A DNA stretch of 64,000 nt. Origin: Fimenecus sp045545735. GTDB lineage: Bacteria > Bacillota > Clostridia > Oscillospirales > Acutalibacteraceae. Under the pieces are notes generated by a model. The model saw nothing but the letters and a program-made list of their open reading frames with translations, was not told where the DNA came from and searched no databases. Below, piece after piece: positions 27,153-35,904 of this stretch (positions within the stretch are counted from its first letter, which is position 1; the number at the start of each line of letters is the position of its first letter). The stretch covers positions 139,522-203,521 of the forward strand of contig JAZQBM010000004.1 in the NCBI GenBank assembly GCA_045545735.1, written 5' to 3'. A program made the position numbers and the translations under genes.

Positions 27153-28535
27153 TTATCCTAAAAGTTGGTTATAATTATTATTTAGGATTTCTTGAATTTC
27201 AATAATTAATTGTTGCTTTTTTGTAATATTTTCTCTAAAAACTTTAATATTTGACTCAATCTCAGATATCACGCTATCTGAAAATATAGGAATGTAAAAA
27301 TCATTTATTTTATCAACTTTTAAATGTGGTATGGTAGCAGCAATAACAGTCTTCATTTTAGCTTGGTTGACCACAATTTCTTTGTGTGATAATACTGCAA
27401 ATAAATATTCACTTGACATAATTCCGTTACTACATATTATCGCAAATCCCGAACTCGGCACCACGCTATTATCTTCGTTAATAATTCCTACTTGACCAAT
27501 TTTTCCGTCTTTTGAGAAAATAATATCATCTGCAGACAAATTAGGACATTTTGCTTCTTTTGCTTTTTCTAATGAAACAAAATAGTCTGGTGCATAATCA
27601 ATTTCATTGTTGTAAATGTCTGAAGTCCTAATAAACGGTAAATCTGTATCACTTTTTTCTAATTCAATTAAATAGTTTTCGCTACCAACTTCAACTCCTT
27701 TTTTTATAGGTAAAACTAGTTCGCAAAGTTTTTTATACTTAAAATTGTTTTTTATCCTATTAACTGTTTCTACAAATTTTGGCGAATAACAGATTGGGCT
27801 CCACAAATTGTTCTCAATTAGCATTTCTTTTGTTGTAGTCATATGTGCTGAACTACACTTCTCTTTATAAAACTCACGATCAATGATTTCTTGAGATAGT
27901 TTAAATGCTGCATTAGCTTTTTCGTGACACAAAATCAATTCTTTAACTTTGCCTTCTATCTTAGAAATAATTCTTTCTTCAAGAAGAATAACTTTTATTT
28001 CTTTTGTTTGATTATGAGTGAGCTCTACTCGTGTATCGCCGTAAGATGCTATACACATTTGTTTTTTTCCAAACTTTGAATTCAAGTATGCAACCAAATA
28101 CTCACTTGAAACATATTTTGATGGTTTAATTTTAGAAACATGTTGACTTATAGAATCACCCTTATTAAGGTTATCTATTAGAGTAAAATTTCCTAATTTA
28201 TCAAAAGTAGCTTGTGTACGTGCAAAGCAAATATCGCCTTTAGATAAAATCATTTTACTTTTAGCTCTTTCTGGTGGAATAAACGCTGATTCCGATATGT
28301 CAACAACATACTTTTTCAAATCTCCAACTCTAATATATCGCGTACCACTGCTAACATAAGTGTCAATATATGATCCGCTATCAATACTATAACATATATC
28401 AGATATTGGATAGATTTTTATACCTTGTTTGTTTAATGTTTCCATTTGCTGTGATAAATGATAGTACGTCGCACTAAGGCGATTGTCGTATCTTGAACGT
28501 ATATTATTTGCGCTTTCGGATGTGATTCTTATCAT
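27153..28535 (-). CDS. Type I-like restriction specificity subunit (HsdS)
   Basis: DNA-recognition subunit of 460 residues with two target-recognition domains. The first (about 40-190) has YIRVGDLKKYVVDIS...AKSKMILSKGDICFARTQAT; the second (about 260-410) has FIRTSDIYNNEIDY...AKCPNLSADDIIFSKDGKIG. Each is followed by a conserved helical spacer, as in HsdS. Together with the fused nuclease-methylase just upstream (11-base gap) it would set the bipartite recognition sequence. No separate HsdR gene is present. Confidence 0.88.
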   Translation of the reverse strand: MIRITSESANNIRSRYDNRLSATYYHLSQQMETLNKQGIKIYPISDICYSIDSGSYIDTYVSSGTRYIRVGDLKKYVVDISESAFIPPERAKSKMILSKGDICFARTQATFDKLGNFTLIDNLNKGDSISQHVSKIKPSKYVSSEYLVAYLNSKFGKKQMCIASYGDTRVELTHNQTKEIKVILLEERIISKIEGKVKELILCHEKANAAFKLSQEIIDREFYKEKCSSAHMTTTKEMLIENNLWSPICYSPKFVETVNRIKNNFKYKKLCELVLPIKKGVEVGSENYLIELEKSDTDLPFIRTSDIYNNEIDYAPDYFVSLEKAKEAKCPNLSADDIIFSKDGKIGQVGIINEDNSVVPSSGFAIICSNGIMSSEYLFAVLSHKEIVVNQAKMKTVIAATIPHLKVDKINDFYIPIFSDSVISEIESNIKVFRENITKKQQLIIEIQEILNNNYNQLLG

Positions 28536-28546
28536 TTTATACCTCT

Positions 28547-30310
28547 TTAAAATTCAACATTATTTTCTATGCACCACTTTTTAAACAATTCGGGTATGCC
28601 TTTTATGTCATCAGATTCAATCTCCTTGCCACGTCTATCATGACCGCAAGTTTCAGCAATACACATAAATACTGGATAGTCTTTTTCTAATTCTTGTTGT
28701 GTTGCTTTTTTGCAAAGCAATACAGATGTCTTGGTTCCTGTGTTAGGTAAAAAAGTTTCTAATGGCAAATCAATTACACCAACAATCTTTACATGATTTA
28801 ACAACCAAGATCGTAAATAACTGAGGCTTTCATTGCCAAAGCAACCATCAGGAAGAACGATTGCCATTTTCCCTTTTTCATTCAACAACTGTAAACATCT
28901 TTCAATGAATAAAATCTGTGGTGCTTCTTGGTCTTTAAGTTTTCCTTTAATATATTCAGTAGAATCTTTTGGCTTAGACCATTTATATGCAAGTTCATAT
29001 TGTTTTAGTTTTTCCTCTCCTTTAACAGTAATATTTTTACCGAAAGGTGGATTAGTTAAAACAATATCAAATTTATTTAAATCGATTCTTTGGCGAGCCA
29101 AATCAGACCATTTTTTAGGATTTTCCAAACTATCTTCGCAGAAAATTCCGCTTTTACCATCACCGATAATAGCCATGTAAGCTTTACAAACTTTAGCCAA
29201 GAAATAATCCTTATCAATGCCTCGAATACAGTTAAAGGCAACATCTGTTTTTTCTGCTTGTAAAACTAATTCGTTCCATCCGTAATCAACAGCCTTTTTG
29301 TCTAAAGTTTTCCAAATATAACGAAGTGTTTCAACCAAGAAGCCACCGCTACCACATGCAGGGTCAATAATTAAATCTGTGTTTTGTGGATTGACAATCT
29401 CGATTATCATTTTTATGACATTTCTTGGAGTGAAAAATTGACCTTGTCCCCCCTTCAAAGCATGGTCGATAAACACCTCAAAGGCATCTGCGATTACGTC
29501 TCTTTCAGCATCCATTAAACAATAATTTTGTAATTCACCAACAACATATGCAATAGAGCTGTCATCTAAAGTAATTTTATCATCGCTATCAATTACATCT
29601 TTATATACCTTTTTAACATTTTGGAATATAGACTGTATTCTTTTGGCTATTTCAGATTTCTTTTCTTCTATTCCGCAACGAAAAGAAACCATATCATCCG
29701 GTTTTGTGAATTTTTCATCATAAATTTTGCAAAATACGATATTAATCAATTGTTGTGCTAATACCTCATCACGTGTAGCACCAACAGTATTGGCAGCCAA
29801 ATAATTACGAATTGCCTTGAATGTTGTTTTTAAATTATGCGCCTTGACAAGATTTTTTCTTTGATACTTGCCGATATCTTCCAATCTCTGCTTATATTGC
29901 GGTATATTGGGAATATCCTCAAAATACACCTTTCCGTCTTTTTCAATTTTATGCAAAAATAATCTTTCTTCACCATTAAACCAAACGCCTAAAAATGCTT
30001 TTGACAAACGCATATAGTCCTGCAATTGAGTTTTTCCGTCTTCGCGGTTTTTCTTTTTACATTCTACTATTATGTACAAAGAGTCATCATCTTTTGCGAC
30101 ATCTGAAAAAACAGCAATATCTACAGGGTATTCCTTGGTAGTATCGGAAGGACGTGCTTTAACTCTAAACTGCGGGCGTGTCTGAATTAATTCTTTTGGA
30201 TAGTTATAGTCGTTAACCAATGACTTAGCAAACACTTGTACTGCTTCAATTTCTTCTGGCGTAGCATTTACTTCTTTTCCTGATATAAAATCAATAATCT
30301 TTTCAGCCAT
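28547..30310 (-). CDS. Nuclease-methyltransferase fusion (HSDR_N + N6-adenine methylase), BcgI-like
   Basis: A 587-residue restriction-modification protein. Residues 1-125 match the HsdR N-terminal nuclease-like domain, with Asp64, Glu83 and Lys85 (VDIAVFSD...IVECKKK) as a PD-(D/E)XK site. The rest is a type I N6-adenine methylase: a helical HsdM N-terminal part, QFFTP (291-295), the SAM motif DPACGSGGF (316-324) and catalytic NPPF (420-423). A single-chain R-M subunit plus a separate specificity gene is the BcgI (type IIB) arrangement. It could instead be a methylase with a DNA-binding nuclease fold. It starts 1 base after the controller gene. Confidence 0.86.
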   Translation of the reverse strand: MAEKIIDFISGKEVNATPEEIEAVQVFAKSLVNDYNYPKELIQTRPQFRVKARPSDTTKEYPVDIAVFSDVAKDDDSLYIIVECKKKNREDGKTQLQDYMRLSKAFLGVWFNGEERLFLHKIEKDGKVYFEDIPNIPQYKQRLEDIGKYQRKNLVKAHNLKTTFKAIRNYLAANTVGATRDEVLAQQLINIVFCKIYDEKFTKPDDMVSFRCGIEEKKSEIAKRIQSIFQNVKKVYKDVIDSDDKITLDDSSIAYVVGELQNYCLMDAERDVIADAFEVFIDHALKGGQGQFFTPRNVIKMIIEIVNPQNTDLIIDPACGSGGFLVETLRYIWKTLDKKAVDYGWNELVLQAEKTDVAFNCIRGIDKDYFLAKVCKAYMAIIGDGKSGIFCEDSLENPKKWSDLARQRIDLNKFDIVLTNPPFGKNITVKGEEKLKQYELAYKWSKPKDSTEYIKGKLKDQEAPQILFIERCLQLLNEKGKMAIVLPDGCFGNESLSYLRSWLLNHVKIVGVIDLPLETFLPNTGTKTSVLLCKKATQQELEKDYPVFMCIAETCGHDRRGKEIESDDIKGIPELFKKWCIENNVEF

Positions 30311-30311
30311 C

Positions 30312-30530
30312 TTATTTTTCCTCCTGTGTAGTAACTATCTCAACAATATCATCCATTGTACAGTCAAGTGCAGTACAGATTTTTACCAGAACATCGCTTG
30401 ATACAACAGCACCATCTTTACCCATTTTTGTAATGGTAGCAATACTGACTCCTGCTTTTTCTGCGAGTTCTTTTTTCTTCATGTCACGGTCGATTAAAAG
30501 TTTAAATAATTTCTTATAACTTGCAGCCAT
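30312..30530 (-). CDS. XRE-family controller (C-protein-like)
   Basis: A 72-residue Cro/cI-type helix-turn-helix protein: KELAEKAGVSIATITKMGKDGAVVSSD, then LVKICTALDCTMDDIVEIV. The ATG at 30530 is chosen because GGGGTG sits 6 bases upstream; an in-frame ATG at 30575 would lie over the promoter. It is the first gene of the long minus-strand operon and only 1 base from the R-M fusion. Small XRE proteins here act as R-M controllers that delay nuclease expression. The inverted repeat overlapping its -10 box supports self-regulation. Confidence 0.85.
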   Translation of the reverse strand: MAASYKKLFKLLIDRDMKKKELAEKAGVSIATITKMGKDGAVVSSDVLVKICTALDCTMDDIVEIVTTQEEK

Positions 30531-30557
30531 GATTACACCCCTATGATTAATATAATT

Positions 30558-30606
30558 CTTTGTAAATATTAGCAATAATTATATCACAAAGATTTACTTT
30601 TCTCAA
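30558..30606 (-). promoter_or_regulatory. Operon promoter with an operator-like inverted repeat
   Basis: On the minus strand: TTGAGA (30606-30601), a 17-base spacer and TATAAT (30583-30578). CTTTGT (30558-30563) and ACAAAG (30586-30591) form an inverted repeat around the -10 box, a fitting operator for the XRE controller. It would drive the gene train from 30530 toward 12357. Confidence 0.7.
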
Positions 30607-30789
30607 CTTATTTCCAAAAAAATATTGAGATTTCAGCATTTTTCTTGTTTTCATATATTATATCATAGAAATATACAATTGTCTGCAGTTTTATTTTAAT
30701 TGAGCACGTTTTAATGGACTGTTATTTAATATAATTATCCTAAAATATACATCGAAATTATTGGTTCTTTTGTGACATAAAATTACAAA

Positions 30790-30814
30790 AAACCACCTAA
30801 TTTTTAGGTGGTTT
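30790..30814 (-). terminator. Intrinsic terminator of the vWA gene
   Basis: AAACCACCTAA (30790-30800) pairs with TTAGGTGGTTT (30804-30814). On the minus strand it is followed by a T run (GGTTTTTTG). Confidence 0.75.
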
Positions 30815-30832
30815 GGTACTTATGGTATAGAC

Positions 30833-31483
30833 TTACTTCTTACCACGGTTTTTGTAGTCGTTGTCGATGTCTTCGCTCCAGTTTTCTGCCATGCATTTAT
30901 TCATACGGACATTGCATACTGCTTGAGAAACTGTTGCATACACAATATCAGTACCTTGTGCGTCAGCATGGTAATTAACTGCACGGTCTTGGTCAATACC
31001 GTAATGCTTTGCAGTTTCGACAGCATCGATATTTGCACCGATGAACAAGAATTCCCAACCGTATTTTTCTTTTTCGTGTTCAATCATACGCTTAACCTTA
31101 TCTGACGAATAACGATAACTTGCATTTTCGTAACCGTCAGTTGTGATGATGAAAATTGTGTTTTCTGGCACATCTTCTGGTCGTGCGTATTTATGCACAT
31201 TGCCGATATGATGGATTGCTCTACCGATAGCATCAATAAGTGCTGTGCCACCTGAAACATAATAATCGCGTTCAGTCATCGGCTCGATTTTATCAAGAGG
31301 TACTCTATCGTGGATTACTTGGCTATCATTGTTGAAAAGTACAGTTGAGACTACGCACTCGCCATCCTGTTTTTTCTGTTTTTCAATCATTGAATTAAAT
31401 CCACCGATTGTGTCGCTTTCAAGCCCTGACATTGAGCCACTACGGTCTAAAACAAATACAAGTTCAGTTAAGTTTTTCTTCAT
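30833..31483 (-). CDS. Von Willebrand factor A domain protein
   Basis: Soluble protein of 216 residues, essentially one vWA domain. The metal (MIDAS) site begins with DRSGSMSG (Asp13, Ser15, Ser17), with a Thr in SGGTALIDAIG and Asp in IITTDGYENAS. The ATG at 31483 is chosen because GGAGGAATTTACA is right before it; a longer frame exists. Lone vWA proteins often serve as metal-dependent scaffolds for AAA ATPases or stress complexes, but no specific partner is proven. It lies on the same strand as the AAA/TOPRIM pair but has its own terminator. Upstream, TCAAGG and CCTTGA form a hairpin in the leader. Confidence 0.82.
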   Translation of the reverse strand: MKKNLTELVFVLDRSGSMSGLESDTIGGFNSMIEKQKKQDGECVVSTVLFNNDSQVIHDRVPLDKIEPMTERDYYVSGGTALIDAIGRAIHHIGNVHKYARPEDVPENTIFIITTDGYENASYRYSSDKVKRMIEHEKEKYGWEFLFIGANIDAVETAKHYGIDQDRAVNYHADAQGTDIVYATVSQAVCNVRMNKCMAENWSEDIDNDYKNRGKK

Positions 31484-31617
31484 TGTAAATTCCTCCAAAA
31501 AAAATAATGTGATTGTATTCTTCAAGGTTTTTCCTTGACCTTACAACCACATTATAACGAGTTATTTACTTGTAAGGGTCTCTTGACGGGAGACTTTTGA
31601 TCTTGGCTGACAAAAAA

Positions 31618-32391
31618 TTACTCATCATCTATAATAATCAAGCCCAAATCAATAAGAGAAATACATAACAAACACAAGCAACAAAAAACACTATCTGTTG
31701 AATATAATGATTCTTCAAAATTAAAAACTTTTATGTTACACTTTTTGAAATCATCAATATCAAACTTTTCGCCATTGTTAATTTGAATCAAAGTATTACA
31801 AAGCGTTGTAGCTGCTAATAAAAGTTTGTCTTCCGTGATTTTAGATTGGTTAAATTTATGATCCTCCAAATACTTTTTCAATTCATTGCCAATTCCAAAT
31901 TTAACATTAAAGCTATCTGATTCAAAACAACTTAATGTAAAGCTTTCGATAGAAGGATAACTTAACAGCAATAATCCTTGTCTGTAATTATCTTCGTTCT
32001 CACGTGAGTTTGTCAATTGGTTTAAAAGTTTCAATATGAAATCTGAATCTGTGTTAGATTCTGGATCACGATCAAATAAATAATATATTGCCGCATCATC
32101 CACATCAAAATCATACTCTTCAACAAGCGTTCTAAAAAGATTATTTAAAAATTCATCATCCTTTTTTATGTTTTTGATATTGCTCTCTTTTGCATTGATA
32201 ACAAACACCTTAGAATAAGGATTATCTTTTTTATTAAATATATTATATGGATGTTCACGCATTTTAGTTTCAACTTGATAATCAAAAATATCAGCAAATA
32301 TTTTCCATAAAATATATTTTTCCGTTGAACTTCCTTCAACAATAAAAAGTACTCGTCCAATATTCTTATTTTTATTAAGGTTCATACTCAT
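31618..32391 (-). CDS. TOPRIM-domain protein, RloB/AbiLii-like
   Basis: A 257-residue partner of the ATPase just upstream. Near residue 13 it has GRVLFIVEGSSTEKY, the TOPRIM Glu strand-loop, and near residue 100 IYYLFDRDPESNTDSD, the acidic D-x-D strand; then LLLSYPSIESFTLSC, like the conserved SPSIE stretch of RloB proteins. These match RloB and the AbiLii component of abortive infection, whose TOPRIM likely cuts nucleic acid. Its start overlaps the ATPase end by 17 bases, showing translational coupling. Little is certain about its substrate. Confidence 0.75.
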   Translation of the reverse strand: MSMNLNKNKNIGRVLFIVEGSSTEKYILWKIFADIFDYQVETKMREHPYNIFNKKDNPYSKVFVINAKESNIKNIKKDDEFLNNLFRTLVEEYDFDVDDAAIYYLFDRDPESNTDSDFILKLLNQLTNSRENEDNYRQGLLLLSYPSIESFTLSCFESDSFNVKFGIGNELKKYLEDHKFNQSKITEDKLLLAATTLCNTLIQINNGEKFDIDDFKKCNIKVFNFEESLYSTDSVFCCLCLLCISLIDLGLIIIDDE

Positions 32392-33508
32392 ATTTTGGTA
32401 CTCCCTTAAAAACGCCGCTTAAATACATTTTTTCTAAATTTTGTGCTTCACGTGGTTTTTCACTTGAAAACCTTTTCAAATGACTTCCATTTTCATCAAA
32501 TTCAACAGAGTAAATTTGGTCAGGTCTTAACAAACTATTTGTTAAAAGATTTGTGGAATGTGAAACAAAGAACAATTGTGAATAGTCTGAATTCCTCATA
32601 AAATATCTTATAAGTAGTTCTTCAAGGTCATTATGAAATCCACTAGAGAATTCATCTAAAAGTAACATTCCATTATTTTTTATGCAATAAAAAAACGCCG
32701 GAAGTAATCTAATTAAATTTCTGTTACCCATTGATTCGTACGAATCTGGAATGGGGTCATTTATGCCTTTTCTTTTAAAATAAATCATTTTCTCATCTGA
32801 ATGTATCTTAATAGTTGGACCAACAGCATCTGTGTTATACTCTATATTTTGTTCGAAATTGTATTCATTAAAAAATTTATTAATCTCTTCCGTTCCATTA
32901 TCGTCCAAATAATTCATTATAGAAAGGTCTATATCATTATAAGTAATTAATTTTTCATCATATAAATCGAGGTATATTGAATTACTTAAAAATTCAAACC
33001 ATTTTTGTAAAGTTTCGTTCCCACGGAACTTTGTATTAAAATATACATCTCTTAAAAATAGTATATTATTAGGAACATCTTCGTGCTGATTTGTTTCATC
33101 TAAAGTTACTTCAGCATACATCCCATCTCTTTTCAAAATAGGTTTATTGTCTAACAACAATTCTTCTTTTATAATGTTATTAATTTTGTGAAAACTTATA
33201 TTATAATTTATTTGCTGATTGTTAATTATAAAATCATATGACAGTTCCATTAATGGTTCCTTAGAAAAAAGGCAGAAATAGTATGGTATATTTATGTTCT
33301 GTTTTCCAAGTAATGAATCCAACAAGAATTTAATAGCTAATATTGAATTAGACTTGCCTGATGCGTTTGCACCAACAAACATAGTACCCTTTAGTAAATC
33401 ATTTTTAACATTACTAGATGATAACATTTGATAATTTGTTTTCATCAAATCCAATTGAGTTTTCATCTTAAAAGATTTAAAATTATTTATAACAACGGTT
33501 TTTAACAT
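32375..33508 (-). CDS. OLD/RloA-like AAA ATPase (AAA_15/21)
   Basis: SMC/RecF-type ATPase of 377 residues. After MLKTVVINNFKSF (typical of RecF-like ATPases) comes Walker A GANASGKSN; in the C-terminal part are GMLLLDEFSSGFHNDLEELL (Walker B with a D-box) and the FVSHSTNLL switch. There is only a short coiled region, as in RloA/AbiLi. It pairs with the TOPRIM protein next to it, giving a split OLD-type nuclease as in AbiL. The ATG at 33508 has GAGGAG upstream; a longer frame at 33544 would run into the promoter. Confidence 0.82.
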   Translation of the reverse strand: MLKTVVINNFKSFKMKTQLDLMKTNYQMLSSSNVKNDLLKGTMFVGANASGKSNSILAIKFLLDSLLGKQNINIPYYFCLFSKEPLMELSYDFIINNQQINYNISFHKINNIIKEELLLDNKPILKRDGMYAEVTLDETNQHEDVPNNILFLRDVYFNTKFRGNETLQKWFEFLSNSIYLDLYDEKLITYNDIDLSIMNYLDDNGTEEINKFFNEYNFEQNIEYNTDAVGPTIKIHSDEKMIYFKRKGINDPIPDSYESMGNRNLIRLLPAFFYCIKNNGMLLLDEFSSGFHNDLEELLIRYFMRNSDYSQLFFVSHSTNLLTNSLLRPDQIYSVEFDENGSHLKRFSSEKPREAQNLEKMYLSGVFKGVPKYEYEP

Positions 33509-33534
33509 ATCTATATCTCCTCTCTGTATATTAA

Positions 33535-33564
33535 AGTATATCACAACTCAAAACAAAAATGCAA
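33535..33564 (-). promoter_or_regulatory. Sigma-70 promoter of the ATPase/TOPRIM pair
   Basis: On the minus strand, TTGCAT (33564-33559), 18-base spacer, TATACT (33540-33535). The GAGGAG ribosome site follows about 20 bases later. Confidence 0.55.
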
Positions 33565-33883
33565 TACTTTTACATCTTTTTAATTTTTTAATGTAAAAAT
33601 TTTACACAAAGTAAATAAACAAATACTTTTGTTGAATATAATATACTTTTCTTATTCAATAAAATTAATTTGATGTTTCAATTATTGTAACATCACTGAT
33701 TTTCATACAAAAATAGTACAAAAACTTATATACTTAAATCGCATTTTATGAAATATATTTAATATTCATTGAAAATAGCTGCTTCTCACAATGAAGCAAA
33801 TCGACTACTATAAATATTTTCAATCATAGAACTTTTTATAAAACTTGATTTATATTCTGCGATAGATTTCTATTATCTTAATA
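33565..33883. other. Non-coding A/T-rich gap
   Basis: About 320 bases between the ATPase promoter and the end of the macro-domain gene. I see only short A/T-rich inverted repeats (GCTTC ... GAAGC near 33780-33797) and no gene. Confidence 0.4.
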
Positions 33884-34912
33884 CTACACTCCTAACAACT
33901 GCTGGTCGAATTGGTACAGTACTTCATTCACATCAAAGATGGTTTTGTAGTTTCCTGTTTCGATGAAGTACTGAATAATCATATCAAATTTACTACTCTC
34001 TGAAAGAGCAAATCCTGCTGTTTTGAGCAAGTGTGTTGCTTCGTTGAAATCAAGTTTAAGTCCGATTACAAATGATATTGCAGTAACTTTGCTTGGTTTG
34101 TAATTCTGGTCGCACTTGATTTTTGAGAAGGTCTTTTTGCTTACATTTGAGCGTTTATATGCCTCAACATCTGTAATCTCTTTCTTGTCGATATAGTAGA
34201 AAAGTGTATCTGCAAATCCCTTGTCCATCTGTTTGAGCCATTCGCCAATATCGCCAGAGTCGCAAGGCATTGCTTGTGAAAGGCAAACGGACTCTTCAGG
34301 CATCATTCGTTTGCTTTCGAATTCTTCCATATTACATTCTCGACAAGACTGCATTGGGTAGTTTTTGAATCTACCAATAGTATTTTCATCAACATAGTTA
34401 TCGTCAATATACTCGGCAACATCGCAGAACAGTTTTTCACTGATTTCAAATGCTTTCTTATCATAGACAACAAGATACACAAACATTTCGTTATCGAAAA
34501 GAAAGTCGCTAATTACGCTTGTTGCAATCTTCATAACGGACTTTTTAGGGAATCCAAAACTGCCAGACGAAATAAGCGGAAAGGCAATGGTTTCGCAATT
34601 ATATTCCTTTGCAAGTGCAAGGCATTCCTTATAGCAAGAAACGAGCAAATCTTCAGAGTTTTGGTTTTCTTGCCATACGGGGCCTACTGTATGTATAACA
34701 AACTTGCAAGGTAATTCAAATGCAGGTGAGATTTTTGCCTGACCTACTTTGCATCCACCAAGTTGCTCGCAATATTTCAACAACTCCGGACCTGCTGCCT
34801 TGTGAATTGACAAATCTGTTCCCCCACCTGGATACAGACGTGTATTGGACGGATTTACAATAGCATCACATTCAATTTTTGTTATGTCTTGACGCATAAT
34901 TTTAAGTGGCAT
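33884..34912 (-). CDS. Macro-domain protein with helical C-terminal domain
   Basis: A 342-residue protein. Residues 1-165 are a macro domain for ADP-ribose: DAIVNPSNTRLYPGGGTDLSIH, the catalytic/binding loop GQAKISPAFELPCKFVIHTVGP and FPLISSGSFGFP. Residues 240-340 look like a helix-turn-helix-like region (VSKKTFSKIKCDQNYKPSKVTAISFVIGLKLDFNEATHLLK), which may bind DNA or a protein. The likely reaction is removal or recognition of ADP-ribose or O-acetyl-ADP-ribose. It lies near a NAD-consuming SIR2-Argonaute and may be part of counter-signalling, but no direct link is seen. The SprT/YgjP-like gene is 14 bases upstream. Confidence 0.85.
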   Translation of the reverse strand: MPLKIMRQDITKIECDAIVNPSNTRLYPGGGTDLSIHKAAGPELLKYCEQLGGCKVGQAKISPAFELPCKFVIHTVGPVWQENQNSEDLLVSCYKECLALAKEYNCETIAFPLISSGSFGFPKKSVMKIATSVISDFLFDNEMFVYLVVYDKKAFEISEKLFCDVAEYIDDNYVDENTIGRFKNYPMQSCRECNMEEFESKRMMPEESVCLSQAMPCDSGDIGEWLKQMDKGFADTLFYYIDKKEITDVEAYKRSNVSKKTFSKIKCDQNYKPSKVTAISFVIGLKLDFNEATHLLKTAGFALSESSKFDMIIQYFIETGNYKTIFDVNEVLYQFDQQLLGV

Positions 34913-34926
34913 AATTCTCTCCTAAT

Positions 34927-35490
34927 TTATTTTGGAATACGGTTAAGGTATATTGTACCGTTTTGTTTTAGCCATAAGTGGCATTGCTTATAGTTTGGGA
35001 AGACCTTATCAATCTCTGCATAGAATCGTGCTGAATGATTCATTTGCTTAAGGTGGCACAATTCATGCACAACAATGCTATCAATGATTTCATCGGGTAA
35101 CAACACCAAAAGGCAGTTGAAATTCAGGTTACCTTTTGACGAGCAACTCCCCCATCGTGTCTGCTGACATCTGATAGTGATTTTGTTATATGTTACACCG
35201 ATTTTTTGAGCATAAAACTCCACACGCTTTGGAATATCGAGTTTTGCTTTCGCTGTAAATTGTTTTATTTCTTCCTGTGTATATGGCTTTGAGTCATCTA
35301 AAACTCTCTGTCTTTCGTTGAGTTTGGCAAGATGGCTATCAATCCAAGATTTCTTTGACTCAATGAATTTATAAATCTCTTTTTCTTTCATACGAGCAGG
35401 AGCACGAGCAATAATTTCGTTTGGCTTTAACTCAATTGAAAGTGTTTTTCTGTTGCTACGAATGATTGTAACTTTGGTTTCACTGCTCAT
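34927..35490 (-). CDS. YgjP/SprT-like zinc metallopeptidase (DUF45)
   Basis: A 187-residue metalloprotein. The N-terminal part (VTIIRSNRKTLSIELKP...EIIARAP) and TRWGSCSSKGNLNFN followed by VVHELCHLKQMNHSARFY carry the His-Glu-x-x-His zinc motif of DUF45. The third ligand is in the following helix. These proteins are usually cytosolic and nonspecific in function. It is cotranscribed with the macro-domain gene (14-base gap). Confidence 0.87.
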   Translation of the reverse strand: MSSETKVTIIRSNRKTLSIELKPNEIIARAPARMKEKEIYKFIESKKSWIDSHLAKLNERQRVLDDSKPYTQEEIKQFTAKAKLDIPKRVEFYAQKIGVTYNKITIRCQQTRWGSCSSKGNLNFNCLLVLLPDEIIDSIVVHELCHLKQMNHSARFYAEIDKVFPNYKQCHLWLKQNGTIYLNRIPK

Positions 35491-35656
35491 TGGATTGACT
35501 CACATCCTTTCGGTTTTTATAATATCACATTTTATTACGATACACAATTAAAAGATTGTTAGTCAGTACAATTTTAGGGACATAAAATATGAGTTCGCGA
35601 AAATTACAACGACTATTATAGGATGAAAATCCAATAATGAAAGTCGAGGTAATTTT

Positions 35657-35836
35657 ATGAAGTACTTACAGTTAAAACTGGAAAACAAAAAATTAAGAGA
35701 CGAGAATGAAAAACTAAAACAAACAATCAAGATTATGCAAGGAATAATCGAAACTGAAGATGATTGCGTAAACAAACTACTTGCCACTACACTTGCTGAT
35801 GCCAAAAGACTTGCTAATAAGCATGTGTCTTGGTAA
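35657..35836 (+). CDS. 59-aa coiled-coil protein
   Basis: Small plus-strand gene with GAGGT six bases before the ATG, encoding a charged helix: MKYLQLKLENKKLRDENEKL, then an Ile-rich stretch and ETEDDCVNKLLATTLADAKR. It has a leucine-zipper pattern and no other motif. A good terminator follows it at once. The longer antisense frame on the other strand has no ribosome site. A regulatory or scaffolding function is possible but unknown. Confidence 0.65.
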   Translation: MKYLQLKLENKKLRDENEKLKQTIKIMQGIIETEDDCVNKLLATTLADAKRLANKHVSW

Positions 35837-35848
35837 TAGAAATGGAAA

Positions 35849-35888
35849 AATACCCTACTGGAAATAGTATTCCAATAGGGTATTTTTG
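35849..35888 (+). terminator. Intrinsic terminator of the 59-aa gene
   Basis: AAATACCCTACTGGAA pairs with TTCCAATAGGGTATTT, followed by TTGTTT. On the other strand it also serves the lipoprotein gene end poorly, if at all. Confidence 0.7.
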
Positions 35889-35904
35889 TTTATAAGTAAA
35901 TACA

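Noticed and set aside
35563..35805. 80-codon minus-strand frame
   Set aside because: It is antisense to the 59-aa coiled-coil gene, which has a ribosome site and a terminator.
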